Shown: positions 50,737 through 50,777 of the stretch, piece by piece | Layout of the letters: the number at the start of each line of letters is the position of its first letter | How positions within the stretch are numbered: position 1 is the first letter of the stretch | Source: Rikenellaceae bacterium | Lineage (GTDB): Bacteria; Bacteroidota; Bacteroidia; Bacteroidales; Rikenellaceae | Direction: 5' to 3' | Assembly (NCBI GenBank): GCA_015060115.1 | Contig: SUZB01000014.1 | Location: forward strand, 1-50,777 | DNA length: 50,777 nucleotides | Position numbers and translations under genes: made by a program | Notes under the pieces: model-generated | The model's input: only the letters and a program-made list of their open reading frames with translations | Databases searched by the model: none | Told to the model about the DNA's origin: nothing

Positions 50737-50770
50737 GAGGCCGACTAAAAAGTGATTTTTGGTCGGTCTC
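50737..50770. terminator. Hairpin at the window edge
   Basis: GAGGCCGAC, then AAAAA, pairs with TTTTT and GTCGGTCTC across a short loop. It may end the leucine-rich-repeat transcript or a convergent gene outside the window. Confidence 0.6.
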
Positions 50771-50777
50771 GTTGTTT

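Noticed and set aside
1..50777. Insertion sequence or prophage
   Set aside because: No transposase, integrase or phage structural gene is found on either strand.

Overview
This window looks like chromosomal sequence from a gut-type member of the Bacteroidales, perhaps Rikenellaceae (Alistipes-like). The signs are Bacteroidetes promoters (TTTG, 19 bases, TAnnTTTG) in front of most operons, many surface-type lipoproteins, a TonB-dependent receptor with a carboxypeptidase-like N-terminal domain, BACON/LRR_5 and DUF4924 proteins, and a Bacteroidetes-type RNase P RNA. MqnC shows futalosine-route menaquinone synthesis, which Bacteroides itself does not use. The family assignment is inference. I see no transposase, phage gene, CRISPR array, tRNA or rRNA.

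Layout. 265-7049: a TetR regulator with a complete RND efflux operon (TolC-like channel, adaptor lipoprotein, HAE1 pump, small PII-like protein). 7325-8950: PhnP-like phosphodiesterase and SDR oxidoreductase. 8997-15088 (minus): tight five-gene operon of glutamine cyclotransferase, homocysteine methyltransferase domain, M20 amidohydrolase, RNase R and MqnC, divergent from birA and a flavoprotein (15173-16553). 17050-19569 (minus): secreted GH13 amylase lipoprotein. 20077-21501: lipoprotein of unknown function behind two promoters. 22008-27639 (minus): SLC13 permease, CysC, CysD, CysN and a sulfotransferase, which together import and activate sulfate to PAPS and use it for sulfation. 27976-28322: rnpB. 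28436-30787 (minus): TonB-dependent receptor. 31335-40457: glycogen metabolism, with a glycogen synthase/phosphorylase fusion convergent to a debranching enzyme, GT4 and GH57 operon. 40661-43066: divergent hemW and sdaA. 43621-47080: cdd, rluA-like, dtd, nuclease lipoprotein and DUF4924. 47275-50583: rpmH, slyD-like FKBP and a BACON/leucine-rich-repeat lipoprotein.

The most unusual content is non-coding. The spaces between operons are filled by a modular repeat system. (i) Several genes end in a 3' element whose left arm overlaps or touches the stop codon (AATTTCTTGTGATAAGGGG) and which folds as nested hairpins with compensatory changes. (ii) Beyond it lie heptamer arrays (TTAGTTN)n facing their own reverse complement. 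(iii) Between these arms sit inverted arrays of degenerate 9-base repeats around conserved cores (ACGAGGTCGGGTATCA and relatives). These composites usually run from one operon's terminator to the next operon's promoter. I know of no described system that matches. The best biological lead among the proteins is the sulfate-activation/sulfotransferase operon, whose gene content matches the gut Bacteroides steroid-sulfonation cluster as I remember it.
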